Source of the DNA: Tetrapyrgos nigripes
Taxonomy: Eukaryota; Basidiomycota; Agaricomycetes; Agaricales; Campanellaceae
Length of the DNA: 64,000 nucleotides
Direction: 5' to 3'
NCBI GenBank assembly: GCA_013368315.1
Contig: JAACJM010000144.1
Location: 62,001-126,000 of the forward strand
Below the pieces are notes generated by a model. That model saw only the letters and a list, made by a program, of their open reading frames with translations, was not told the DNA's origin and did no database searches. A program made the translations under genes and the position numbers. Of this stretch, positions 9,452-21,000 are shown piece after piece. Numbering within the stretch: position 1 is the stretch's first letter; each line of letters begins with the position of its first letter.

Positions 9452-11967
9452 ATGAGTGCCCCCGAAAGCGAAGACACAGAACTGGTGCGTTGCCAAAATC
9501 ATGCACTTTCACTGTGTACTGAAACAAAGAAGAAAAACATAAAGGCAAACACCGTTATTGATTCGGATGGAAAGGTTACACGTCCACATTGTCATAAGAA
9601 AGTCGGCGTAGGCTCAGGTGGCCTGGTCAACTTTCGGAAACGGCACTGCAAGAAGATAACCTGTAATGCAGACGCAGTCAAATATCAGAAATCCATCCAA
9701 AACCCTCAGAAAAGCTTGCTAGGCTTCCTAAAACCAAAACCCATACCAGTACCAACGCAAGCTTTTGCACCCAAAGTTGTGCAGCTGCCCCTACCAGCAG
9801 GTGATGCGCGTTCCATACCTGTTGTCAAGAAAAACATAGACTGGTTTCCATATAAATGAGGAGGTAAGTAAAATTTCAAATGGGTACAGATAAAACCCTA
9901 AATACTTACAACTTGTTCAAGGACGCGCATGTTTCCTTGCAGAGACAGACGCTCTTTCTTCTTGTGAAATTGATGACGACTCCTGTCCTCAATACACTCC
10001 TGCTGTTCCGCTTGATTACACCCAGCCGCAGTCCACATGTCAGCGCACATTCTCTATGATGAAGGCATGATCAAAACTCCACATACCTGCGCTTTGTGTC
10101 TATCGTCTTTGGGGCAGTGCCAATTCTTTCTCAAGAATGGTAAGGGATCTGACGCCAGCGTGCAGGTCGATTTCAGGGAGTCGAGAGGCTGCCCTGTCCT
10201 ACGAAAACTGAAGAAGTTCAAATACGCAACGGCAGCGAAATCCAATGAGAAATCACCTTGCTCAAATGTACCAAAAAAATGCCCACTGTGTTTCGACAAG
10301 ACGCTTCCCGCCATATGGTCCTACAACTTACGAGAGCACTTCATTGTATCACACCCTACCGCACCACTATCCAGGTACGAAACTCTCTGGACGATCACCG
10401 ATTTCTAGAGGAAGAAGATGGAAGTGACCTGGGATAACAGGAAAAAGGTGAAAAAAGCGAAGTCGAAGAAGAAAAAGGGTACCTTAGTGATCTCGGACGC
10501 TCATCAGTCCACAGCTGCACTACGGTAAGCAAAAACACGTCTCCATTTGTTAGTTCCACTACTAATGGATACATATGGCAATTTAGAGTCACTGACCTTG
10601 ACAGATATGTAAACTCAGTTCCAGAAGATGCTCAGGACGTAGACCCACCTGAAAAAGACGTGAGTGACTCGGAATATGATAGTATTGCAAGCTCGCAGAC
10701 TGACGACAGTGATTTTGTGGATTTTGATGCACCAGCTGGTAATGGACAAGACTCGGAGGATTTTGAAACGAGGCCAGTCAATCAAGAGAACCAGTTCGTG
10801 CTTAAATGCCATGTGATGAAGCTCAAGTCACTCACATAATCACAGGCTTAACGAATGTAATTTTGTTGGCACTGAGGAAGCTGCAAATCCTTCAGGTTCT
10901 AATACCATGCCGGCGGAAAGTGATCCTGTACCATTTGAGGCAGCTACAGAGCGCAGGTCTAAGCGTAAGACTACACGTGCAGTTTGCTTTGAATGTACTT
11001 GTGGGATCGTGGTTGCCGAAGATGAAAAAGCAGACCAGACAGCTGTGGTCCAGTGTTCTCGTCAGGGATGTGAGACAGTTTGGGTAGGGTCAAGGGGGTT
11101 CGGATACTGTGGACCGGTACACTCCGGGGTCGGTCGGTTGGAGGTCCGCAGGCCACTAAAAAATTTTTGATGCGTAATATTTTTGGGCTTCGTAGACGTT
11201 GAGAAGAGCAGGATAGTGTGTATAAAATAATTTTACATCCCTTTCTGACAGTTTGAGCAACAAAGATGAAGTAAAGTAAGCTATCATAGGCAGCGGCAGC
11301 GAGGATAGGTCATGTAAGACGGAAAATCAAATATCCTCATTGCCTGGCCGTCCACTCCATCAGTGTACTCAGAAAAAAAAACAGTAATGATTGACTCGGA
11401 TGAGAAATCCCAGCGTACCAAAAGGCCCAGAGTGATGGAAGGTAGCGATATCTTCGTGTGTGTGTGCGGGGTGGTTGTCCAAGATGGAGAGAAGTCGACC
11501 GACGTTGCAGCTGGTTGCAGCAACCGAGCAAAATGGGTGGGTACTATTACTGCCATTTTTGCGTCCGGAAACTCACCTTTGCGTTCCCAAATCATAGTAC
11601 CATTGTATATGTGTGCAGCTGGATGAGTTTGTGCTGTCTGGCTGGCTGTGCGAGGTTTGCGAGGCAGAGAGAGGTCGGTCTCAGAAACGAGGAAGGCGAA
11701 ATTGATGACGCGTATATTACATAAGCTACCTTTTATGGAAGGTCGGTCGGTCGGTTGGTCTGCTCAAGGTCCTCAAAAAATTTTTCGAGGTTGTGTAATA
11801 AAATAAAATTTTCGGACCCCCTTGGGTAGGGTTCTTCAGTTCTGAAGCGAGTAATCTTCTAACCTATTAATCTCCAGTATCATATTAGATGTTTGGAACG
11901 AGGAGAAGATGTGTCAACGCGTAACTGGATCTGTAGGACGTGTAACAAGGTGAAGAGAAGACGTTAA
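9452..11967 (+). pseudogene. Zinc-finger/PHD-like gene, decayed, with a transposon in one intron
   Basis: Pieces in order. 9452-9859 is an N-terminal part with a BED-like C..C..F..H..C pattern (TRPHCHKKVG, NFRKRHCKKI) and SLLGFLKPKP. 10037-10408 is a cysteine-rich part (CALCLSS, CPLCF, YNLREHF..HP). TAG at 10406-10408 interrupts the frame, which then continues in register to 10525 (KVKKAKSKKKKG). An intron lies at about 10525-10586, then an acidic linker to about 10840. A PHD-like finger (CTCG, VQCSRQGCETVW) ends at donor 11084; its second half (YHIRCLERGE, WICRTC, basic tail KRRR) resumes at 11878 and stops at 11965-11967. The arrangement resembles a family of mushroom hypothetical proteins. 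The nonsense codon, and no clear join between the first two pieces, argue for a pseudogene. Function unknown; nucleic-acid or chromatin binding is only inferred from the fingers. Confidence 0.6.
11091..11824. mobile_element. Non-autonomous hAT-like element carrying a PHD-like gene fragment
   Basis: Begins CAAGGGGGTTCGGA and ends TTTTCGGACCCCCTTG, an imperfect terminal inverted repeat. It is flanked by an exact 8-bp direct repeat GGTAGGGT (11083-11090 and 11825-11832), the duplication length typical of hAT elements. It lies in the intron that starts at 11084; without it and one duplication copy the intron would be 52 bp, a normal fungal size. Inside, 11397-11730 encodes a fragment paralogous to the host gene: CVCGVVVQDGEK, then an intron, then WLCEVCEAERG and a basic tail. 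No transposase is present. Confidence 0.78.
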
Positions 11968-12045
11968 AGAGAGGAGGAGGATGAGCTGGCAGAGATATGC
12001 ACAGCATATTACTATATTGGGTAGTCATGACATCATAGAAGCACG

Positions 12046-12124
12046 TGTAGGTAGGTAGGTTCGCCGCCCGAGTCTCAAAAAATTTTTCCGACCCCTGGTC
12101 ATCTACATTTTTTTTCGGAGCCCC
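12046..12124. mobile_element. hAT-like right-end relic
   Basis: GTAGGTAGGTAGGTTCGCC, then CAAAAAATTTTTCCGACCCC and TTTTTTTTCGGAGCCCCTTG, closely matching the right end of the 11091-11824 element. No matching left end was found nearby. Confidence 0.5.
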
Positions 12125-12925
12125 TTGCCTTGCACTTGAGTTGGGATACCTGACACCCCTGTGGTGGTTTACATATATGCAAATGTTTAGTTCAAGTGGG
12201 TGAAGTTAACCGGCGCGAATGGTAGCAGGCTTTGCCGCCCTACAGGGGCCGGCCCTTCGCCGATTATAGTTAAGGCTTGACCGTCAAAAAGATCCTCTTT
12301 CAACGTCCTTCGCATTGACAAACTGTAATGGCTGTTACCATATTTAGACTATTATATCATACTTTCCCATGGGTCGTAGATATAAGATGTTCAAGTACAT
12401 TCTTTCCTTTAACTCTTACTCTCACCTAGCCATACATTGTGTTGTACATAGCAGTGGTAATTAAAAGCTCTGTCTTCTGTATTGATACCATTGACATTGA
12501 GAGACCTGAGTTACACATTTTTTACACAACAGTCTTACCTCTGCTACTCTACTGTGAGGTGCCATTTGGGACAAAAATCAATGTCTGACCTTCACACCCA
12601 GTGATGTCCAATGTTCACTCAATGTCCAACCTTTGCATTTGATGTCTGATGTTGGCATGCAATGTCTGACATTCAGATGTCGGTGTACTAGACAAAAAGT
12701 GATATACTAGATACAAACTAGAACTTGAATAATAGTGTTACATTCCAAAAGCTTGTCCATCAAGTACAATGCTTGAGCCCAAGGCTATTCATTTTTTTAA
12801 TGATAATTAGAACTTGGGAGTTTTAGGAATTTACAAATGGGAAAAGCAGGGATTGATTCGACATAGCCACACGCAGAAATGGACTGTAAAGAACTCACCC
12901 TCATTTCATTCGGCCTCGTAATAGG
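12125..12925. other. Spacer with AATGTCYRAC motif repeats
   Basis: No gene. Between 12575 and 12690 there are at least six variants of AATGTCTGAC/GATGTCCAAT in direct orientation, ending in a stretch with ATGTCGG. A related GTCGGACATT cluster is at 48120-48180. A 20-bp dispersed motif (CATAGCCACACGCAGAAA) is at 12862-12879. Confidence 0.55.
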
Positions 12926-13302
12926 AGACTGTTCTTCATCGTGTATTCGAGCAGGAAACTATCACGGAACTCGAGCTTTCTTTTGAAGATTTTCCACACT
13001 TCCCACATCCTATCCATAACGTTTCCGAATCTTCCGATCTCGAGTTACTCTCTATCCAGTCTGTGGGTATACACCTTCCCAAAATCCCTGCTGATCAACT
13101 TAAAGAACTGCTCCTTCCGTGGTTCAAAAAAACATTCCCCAATGCGATTATGCATTCAAATTGCAGATACAGCATGTAAAGTGGAAGGAGCCAGAGAAGC
13201 TCACGTTTGTACGAGGGGTAAAAGACACTTGTCCGAGTATCAAGACCGTAGGATTAGATTCCAAGGAAAAGCCTGTTTCCGAGTGGTTGTCGTTGAGTTG
13301 AT
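12926..13302 (+). pseudogene. Unidentified gene fragment with a frameshift
   Basis: After an AATAG that could be a splice acceptor, an open frame runs from about 12926 to 13180 with natural-looking composition (EQETITELELSFEDFP, LKELLLPWFKKTFPN). From about 13119 a second frame (LQIQHVKWKEPEKLTF, CPSIKTVGLDSKEKP) continues the same protein-like character to a TGA at 13300-13302. The alternating hydrophobic, leucine-rich spacing is reminiscent of the C-terminal part of mushroom F-box/LRR-like proteins, but no diagnostic motif is visible. It has either a 1-bp frameshift or an unrecognised intron. Probably a broken fragment. Confidence 0.35.
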
Positions 13303-13549
13303 GGGATTGACTGTTCGATTGGTTTTGGGGTCGAGGCGTAGTGCTTCTTTAATGAAACAGTCTCCAGAGTACAAGTAGAGGAATTTGTCTCGGAAATCGT
13401 ACATTCATGTCAATTCTAGTACAACCTAAGTATGTTACAAAGCTGCTCATTCTTCATTATCGTCCATTCTCATGACAATTACATGTATAACTAACTCATT
13501 TCTAAACTATATACCTATTTTCTAAATTCTGACTACAACGCCCCTAGAA
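13303..13549. other. Short intergenic stretch
   Basis: AT-rich; serves as the 3' flank of the minus-strand thaumatin-like gene. No further feature seen. Confidence 0.5.
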
Positions 13550-14265
13550 TCAGAGTTTCGAGGAAGGCTTGCCGGGGCACAATGTGACTTCGATATCATC
13601 ACCCTTGCAGTAACCACCAAGGTTCTGCGTTGGCTCGTCAGAATCCTGGTCTCCCCATGCATACGAATTAGGGCATGCTCCCTTGTAAAAGTTGGCTTGG
13701 GGCCCAGGTCCGCCACCCACATCACCACGACCACCAGCCGGACAAGACGAAGCGCCTTGGCAGCTATCGAAATCTTTGCAGCAAGGGCTGACGCAAGAAC
13801 CTCCGGGTCCAGAAACGGGGCAGCCAGAGGCGATATTGCAGACATAGTCGGCGCAACCGGAGCCTGTCAATTCGGTCGCGACAGAGTATCCAAACATGTT
13901 GCTGAGGTTGATAAAAGCAGCTCCGGCAGAGTTACCAGGAGTGAAGTTGACTTCCGCACGGCTCATGGCTTTGTTGGCCTGGGCGGGGTCGGTAATGAAG
14001 CTGAGAGCAATACCATTTCCGTCCTGGGGGATACCCTTGTCGCTGCCAGCAGTTTGGCCAGCAGGAATAGAGACATCAGGCTTGGTCCCGCCTGGGATGG
14101 CGATTTGAACGGTGACGGCGCTAGATGAGGGAAGAGTGTCAGTTGGCCGGACGTGCATTGCGATGGTGCTACATACTGGTCACATTTGTTGTTGATTTTA
14201 AGGCTGCTCGCACTGACCATGGTGGCGGCAGTGAGGAGAGAAAGGAGCTTTCCAGAGTTGAACAT
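13550..14265 (-). CDS. Thaumatin-like (osmotin-type) secreted protein
   Basis: Two exons on the minus strand: 14265-14177 and 14120-13550, joined by a 56-bp intron with GTATGT donor and CTAG acceptor; the join is in frame and gives 219 residues. The start is chosen because it yields a clear signal peptide (MFNSGKLLSLLTAATMVSAS) and has a TATA box about 90 bp upstream. The mature chain begins with the thaumatin-type strand LKINNKCD..VTVQIA and ends in FYKGACPNSYAWGDQD...IEVTLCPG, matching the family's C-terminal ACP..Y..A..D and TFCP-like blocks. It is cysteine-rich (paired Cys in CNIASGC, CVSPCC, GYCKG), implying disulphides and secretion. Fungal members are extracellular, some acting on beta-glucan; which applies here is not visible. 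The next gene downstream on this strand is unrelated. Confidence 0.85.
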
Positions 14266-14352
14266 GCTATCAAAGCTGTATGTGTGTGGACTACTTGCTA
14301 CCGGAGCGGAGAGTGCTGGTTTGATTTGAGAGACAGGGCTACAATGGCCAGT

Positions 14353-14361
14353 CCTTTTATA
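14353..14361 (-). promoter_or_regulatory. TATA box of the thaumatin-like gene
   Basis: TATAAAAGG on the minus strand, about 90 bp upstream of the predicted ATG at 14265. Good match to a core promoter in both sequence and spacing. Confidence 0.65.
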
Positions 14362-14709
14362 CTCGAAGACCAATACCAAACGTATCCTCCTGAAGGTCTG
14401 TGCACCTAATACCCATGGCAGTATATGTATAGGTTCTGGTCTTTCTGTGCGCTGAACGAAGGATCTGTTTTTCCAACATGCTGCCGCACTTGCTGCAGTC
14501 ATTGGAAACGCCACTTACATCCCAGTGGTGATCACCGCCCCATACGATCTGCGTATGTACACAGGTCCATGATGATCTGCTTTACTCTAGTGATTAAGCT
14601 GTCCTGTATACAATAGTCTGATCAAAGACCCATACAGCCAAACCATCTTTGTTAACCGCAGTTCCAGAACCCTACAACAACAACAACAGTGATTATTAAT
14701 TATAACATC

Positions 14710-17700
14710 TCAAAAAGAAACAGCAAAAATCTTCATCCCAACCGCCTCATCACCAAGCCCAACCTTTCCATCACTCGTCATCCCCAAGAAACGCCCGCTC
14801 CCGCTCCCGCTTTCCTCGAACACGTAACCTTCCGTCACACCCAAGAACGTAATATCAAACACCGCAGCCTCATCCTTCGTACCCAACGTCAAATTCGACG
14901 TAATATACATCGACGAAAGACCATCGAAATCCGCTCCAGCTGAGATTTTAAAGGTATTGGCGGAGGCGACAGTGGGATCTGTGGCGTGGATGACGAATCT
15001 TTGAGATGGGACGTCGAATTTAGTTTCAGAAGCTGGAGATGCGATGAAGGTGGTGTTGTCTGTGCTGATGGCAAGAGCAAGGGTAGAGTCGTTGGATTCG
15101 ATGACGAGGTAGCGACCTTCGGTCAGTGCACCTAGATGGGAAAGGATATATGAGGAATCTAATAATAGAAGAATAAGCAGTGCAACTCACCTCGAACGCT
15201 CTTGAAACCCTGCTCGGTGACCAACGAGTCCTCTTCAGTCTGATTTCCATACGGAATCGGAGGTTGAATCGTATCTCCGAATAGACGTTCGCAATTTTGA
15301 GGTCCGTCCAACAGCGAGGTGAGTAAATCAGAGTGAGGCGTCTCTGCAAAAGGGAGCTCTACTGGCGATGTGTCGGGCTACAGAGTATACCGGTATGGGT
15401 TTAGTTGAATCATAGATAGACTTGAGGAAATAGAACCTAATACGTACATTGTCCCAGTCAAATATACTCGTCAAATTGGACATATGTTCTCTCCTCCAGT
15501 CGTTGATCTCAGCGCTTCGGAAGGGCGTTCCCTTTTCAACAAATCAAATAACACGTTAAAGTTGAGCAATTGAGCAACTTTTCGGGTAACATTAAGCTAG
15601 CGCTCACCCTAGCTTCAGCCCACGCCTCCAAGAAAAGATTTTGAGAGATGTGATCAGCTGGTTCTGTAAAAACATTTCCTCCACGAGTCCATGGTGATAC
15701 TACGACGAAGGGAAGTCTGAATCCGGGTCCAGCGAATGTGAGATTGTTGGTGAAGGGATTCTGGGATAGGGTTCGTTCAGTAAAATAGTATGCGTCTCAT
15801 GTAGGTATATCGTATGAAAGCAACGTACGACGATCCATTCGCCAGGAGTGCCTTCAGGACTTCGTTCAAGAAGAGTACATGCGAAATGAGACGGGAAGAG
15901 AAAGAAACTACGTAAGAACTTACGAGTGGAAAGGAACAACGCTAGAGAACGCCTTAAGGATCTACTTGTCCGTCAATATAATAAATCTACGACTCACTGA
16001 TCTCCCCAACCACCAGTCTCATCAAACGAAATGATCAAGACCGTTCTGTTATACTTGGGAGCTTTTAAAATCAACCATGAGTACTCATATGCAGCCGCCA
16101 GAGGCTGGCGAAATGAACAGAGACTTACAATTGACCACCGCATCAACCATTTCCTTCCAAAGCCATCCACCATCCCGAGGGAGGAATGGTGGATGTTCAG
16201 AGAGCTCAGCAGGACCAATATAGTAGGATACAGCTGGTAGAGTTCCTCTGCAGAAATAGTACAGTTTATCAGTATCTACAGCTTGAAATGCAAGAGAGAG
16301 AGAGAGAGAGAAATCACTCACGCAGCAGCATCTCTTTTAAAATCATCTAAACCCCCTTGCCAGTTGCCACTTCCCGTCATGGCTAGACCTGAGTACGAAG
16401 AGAATGAACAATCAATGAACTCGCCGCAGGAGTCGAATAAGACGGAGACATACCATTTTGAGCCAAAGGAGCAGACTCATTCGTTGCAGCGAGGTTCTGT
16501 GAATGAAATCAGTCAGCATTCCAATCCACCGTATCCATCAAGTCCGAATTAATAATGGTAACCCACCTGGTAAAGCTCGAAAGAAACGAGCGGGTTATCG
16601 CCGAAGCTGAGCATCCCCAAATTTCGCATGAATAAATCCGTTGAAGAGGAAGAATGCAAAATCTGACTCACTTTTGCACAGCTTGATATTCCTTCCAAGT
16701 GATCCCTGCTTCTTCGAGGTACTCTGGTATCTATACGTATATGAAATCGAATATTGACTAGAAGACTCAGATGTGAGAGAAGAATACTGACCGTTTTCCA
16801 GTCATACGGAAAACTACGCTCGGTAGATTAACCACCGGAGAGATCTAGAGACTTGAGACAGACTCACCAACTATAATTCTTCGGCGACATTATCGTCGAC
16901 CCATTTATCACATGCAAATCCAAAGACGAACAACCAGGTGTATCGTTGTTGTCGAGTACCGGACCCATGGTGCTGTTGACATTGCCGCCTGGGACGCTAA
17001 AAAGGAAATTGATATCACCGTCAGGACAATTGATGATGCGAAGAAGAAATGCCATGACTTACTTGATACTACCAGATTGCCAGATGACACGGTTTGGGTT
17101 GGTTGACTACAGTAAGTTCATGAATGAATGGAAAACTTCAGGAGTCCAGATGGGCATTACTTACCGCAACGACACCCTAACAATTCATTATTCGACGTTT
17201 TCAGACGGAAAGACAAAGGATTTAATCGTTCAAGATATTGATAGACGTACCTCCTGGTACATATCCCCAATCGTCCAAGCGTCCGCAACTCCAAAATGAA
17301 CGGGGATATCTTCTCTCTTAAAATATCCAATCGAATAGGGGGTGTTGCCGACTACCCACATATCCTGCATATTTAAGATGTTAGTATTGCAGATGGCAGT
17401 CAAGACTAAAACCAACGCTGCGAGAGCATAAGATAATTACCAAAACTATCACTCACATTCGTTCCAGTAGCCAACGCAGCATGATTCTCTCCCCACCCAT
17501 TCGACCCAGCTATCATACACTGTGTCCCATTGACGAACTCCCCCCTGCCTCATTGACGTAGAACGGTAAGAGGTGGTCTGTAGCGTTGGATAATAGGGAA
17601 TTGACTTGTTGGAAGAATACGGAGCGGTTATTGGGGTTGATTTGAACGCTGCGATTGGCGGTGTGAGAAGAGGAACGAAAAAGTGATAATTTGCAGGCGA

Positions 17701-17947
17701 GTTTCGTATACTTACTTGGGATCTTTGAATCCTCTTACACCTGCCATCGTTCCCTAAGGTAACGTTACATTTACTCAGCTGCTCAAAATGAAGAAAGACG
17801 CACGAAATAATGATCAAACGCCCTATTCTCCTGCATGAAAAGAACAACATGGTCCACATCAGCCAGACTATCCGCTTTTGATACTGTGGAATAAGTCAAG
17901 CTAGACGCCAAGAAGCCCAAGGCGACCTGCTTCATTGAAAGCGGCAT
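14710..17947 (-). CDS. Phosphoesterase (phospholipase C/acid phosphatase family), 20 exons
   Basis: Exons (high to low): 17947-17804, 17753-17716, 17648-17457, 17364-17251, 17176-17165, 17106-17063, 16996-16868, 16813-16792, 16730-16672, 16606-16567, 16496-16454, 16388-16322, 16247-16129, 16061-15998, 15941-15924, 15859-15829, 15760-15608, 15531-15448, 15377-15191, 15131-14710. Nearly all junctions keep phase and total about 660 codons. Signal peptide MPLSMKQVALGFLASSLTYS; then family motifs HVVLFMQENRAFDHYFGT, GTMAGVRGFKDPN, NTPYSIGYF, STNPNR, SYYIGPAELSEHPP, SFDETGGWGDH (metal-binding region), GTPGEWI, GPGFRLPFVVVSPW and RGGNVF, followed by a C-terminal beta domain. Predicted secreted hydrolase of phosphate esters. 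Oddity: exon 3 has six G on the coding strand (17530-17535) where frame needs seven, so the assembled sequence is frameshifted. Confidence 0.88.
16292..16311. repeat. (GA)n microsatellite in an intron
   Basis: About ten AG dinucleotides within the intron before exon 13 of the phosphoesterase gene (reads as (CT)n on the coding strand, enriching the polypyrimidine content). Confidence 0.85.
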
Positions 17948-17993
17948 CGTCGACGCGTCCGATCGAGGTTCTGGTATCAAAATGAAACTAGGG

Positions 17994-18000
17994 TTTTATA
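17994..18000 (-). promoter_or_regulatory. TATA box of the phosphoesterase gene
   Basis: TATAAAA on the minus strand about 50 bp upstream of the ATG at 17947. Slightly close to the start, but the only good candidate. Confidence 0.5.
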
Positions 18001-21000
18001 GGTGGATGCTTGCTATTATTACGAATGATCGAATCACACTGCTGGCCAATCAACGAGAGGGATTTGCAGATTCCCTCGCTGTCACAGCTTTGGCACAATG
18101 ATACAACACGTTCGTGGCTTGATGAAGGGGTAGAGAATTTCAAAGAACGTAAAGCCTGTCATCAGATGGCCGCTGTCCGCATGGGTGTTTTAAACTCAAA
18201 GTTCGAGGCCGGAGAGACTGACGGCGGTAAGCTGGCTTGACAAGAAAGCTGTAGCTAGGCTGTAGACAGGCAGACTATCCAGGGGAGCTCAAGAGTCAGG
18301 CAGAACTTTCCACCTTGAGACGAGAACCCGAATCAGATGGGCTCAGCGGAACTTTGGCAATTATTAGAGCCTGAGGACAAGCCTGAGCATCAATGATCAA
18401 CCCGACGAAGCACTCGACCGCAGCTTACCGGTTGTTCGGTCTCGCTAAAGATACCCGGATTTTTCCGGGGTCGCTTCCCAACATGACGACGACCAAACGA
18501 CGAGTCGGATTTCCCCCCTCTTTCAACCCAAGCTGGTCTCTACTTCTCTCGAGCCCAGCCAAACCATGCATCAAGATTCGTCCCCATATCTCAGTCACCG
18601 GGTCGACAACGGAGTCTCTGTAACCCTGTATACGGGAAGGATAGTGTGGGGACGGAGTGGGGATCTATCATGAACCTAGGGCTAGATAGAGGAGGAAATA
18701 TCTCGAACAAAGGTGAGCAACTCAGCCCTGAGCTTCTCTTTTTCAAATCCAAGACGTCAATCCTGGTACTGACCATGTCCTTTGTCCCTGTTCTCGTTCA
18801 ATCTCTTTCCTTCCGATAGGCAGCTCCCTAAACTCCAAAAACCGTCGCTTTAAACGCTGTTGTCGACGTGTCTTACCATATTCGAGTCTTTCAAGTCGGT
18901 TACGTCGAGGCAGAACCTAGGACGAAAGTAGGAAAGCATCCATGGGTCGTAGACGAGAATTTGAGGGAGGTCGCGCTGGCCGAGAGTCTGTCCATACTAG
19001 GTGAGTCCTTCCTTCTAAAGACTTGCACCTGTCCCTTGTTTTTCGTCGGCATACTAATTTTTGTTTCTCAGTAACGCCGTGCTGCGTCTCATGAAGCTAT
19101 TCAACTACTCGAAATGGACTATCGAAGGCAACTACGCGCTTGTCAGACTCACAAAGGACTTTTCTGCGAAGATAAATTGGGGGATTCGGACGAGGGGAGA
19201 AACGCCGACAGTCGATGGTGGAAGGGCGCTGAGACCTTCCGTCTCTCCTCCTCACCACCATTTTTCAGTGTCTTTGTGCCGACTCCGTCATACCCACTGT
19301 CCAGTCCAATGTCTGTCGGAATCCATCTTCCACCGTCTCTCCTTCCCTTTCCCAAGCGACGGATAGAGCTTCTATTTCTCTACCCTTCACGTCCACTTCA
19401 TCCCACCGCCTAAGCCACTGGTGCATTCCGCTTCTTCGTCTTCGCCGACGAAGCACTGCTTCCACACGCACTACCGTCGGTTCCCGATGTCCCCTGTAAA
19501 CACCAGTGCCATCGCCACTAGGCCAACTGTGCTAGGCAAGACGGCGCAGACTCTTACCCCCCAACCATGAAGGAGTTGGGTTTCAGCTCAGCTTTCATCG
19601 TCGAAGAAGCGTTGGAAATAAAAACAAGAAACTCTACATTGGAAGCGTCACGATACGGCCCAAGATACAAGGTCAGAACGTTATGCGGCTGTAGGATAAT
19701 CTTGAAGTGCTGTGGTGCTTTTGAGGAGATGGGTCGAGGAGACTGGAAAGCCAGAACTTCCATAGTGCAGACGCGATTTACCACCAAGACGTCCACAACA
19801 CATCTTGTCACCTATTTTCCAACTCTTCCCTTCCCTTCGACTCGAGTTCCTTCCCTGGCCATTTCTGTCCCTTTCTACGTTGCTTCTCCGCCGCTTCCGC
19901 TCGTCACTACCCAGCAATACTCTCTCATACCAACGGATCCAGACTTCAATTTCATACCCAGCACCACGGTTTCGATGGGGACGATGGTATTATCTTACTC
20001 TACCTCGAGCTGCCTTCACCCCCCACCGTCCGCTGTCCGTATGGCACGTCAGTACGACACAGTGCTATTATTCCTCACCGGTGGTACACTGGTCCTACTG
20101 GCCCTCCAATGTTCTTGACTTGCAAGAGACGGAAATGAGCAGCGACTTGGTCTCCCTACAACTTTACAGATACGAGCAAGATCCGACGGTCGCACTCTAT
20201 CTCATCAAACTCCTACACTCACTCTCACTCTCACCACACCCGCATTTCGAACCCACAACTACGCGTACACAACCATCATGACCATTCACCTCCTTTCTCT
20301 TACCAGGGTGTTTGGTATTACGTCTGGTGCTGTCTCTAGCGCTTTGGCAGGATGAAACGAGGTCACCAATGTGGAAGGCACTTGACGAGCAATGAGTGAA
20401 AGTATAAGAGAAGGGATATAGCCAAGACTTCAGACGACGAAGGGAAGGGAAGGAGATTTTGAGCCTGGAACGAAGAATGGAGATGTGAGGATCAAGCCGT
20501 GAAGCTTGGAGCTTGGAGACTTGGAGTCGACTTTGAATGACTTTGAAGGAGCTTTGTCGCCGAATGAAGACGGAAACACCCATCCACCGTCGTCTCTTAT
20601 CTCCCCCACTCATATATCCGTTGTCCAATGCGTACAATGTCTAAAATCCATCGTCACCGTCATTTCCCACTCTCTTTCCCTACCACCACTATATCTTTCC
20701 GATATTCTCTGGATTCCTCGCCAAGGCTTTCAAGTTTTCAACGTCGTCCCTCACCTCTGTACCCCAACTCCTCGTCGTCAGTTGGTCCTACTGCCACAAT
20801 AACATCATCATACACGCCAGATCTCGACATCTCCTCGAGTCGTCTTGTACGGCTCTTATCCTACCGCTCCCTCCCAATGCGATGATAGACTCTCTCTAAG
20901 TCTACCCTCCTTCCCGCCTCCTCCCCCCGTCTAGCCTTCCCAACCTCACCTCGTAGTTATCGCCATTGGCGTCAACATGGCAGTTCATTCCCGAATTTCT

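Noticed and set aside
11080..11832. MULE-type insertion with an 11-bp TTGGGTAGGGT duplication
   Set aside because: The first three bases (TTG) are shared by the element end CCCCCTTG, so the true duplication is 8 bp and the ends start CAAGGGGG, which fits hAT better.
13697..14128. 143-codon + strand frame
   Set aside because: Shadow of the thaumatin-like exon, which has signal peptide, intron phase and family motifs on the other strand.
19567..20118. 183-codon + strand frame
   Set aside because: Low-complexity Ser/Pro/Leu composition in pyrimidine-rich DNA, no motif; kept only as a possibility in the region note.
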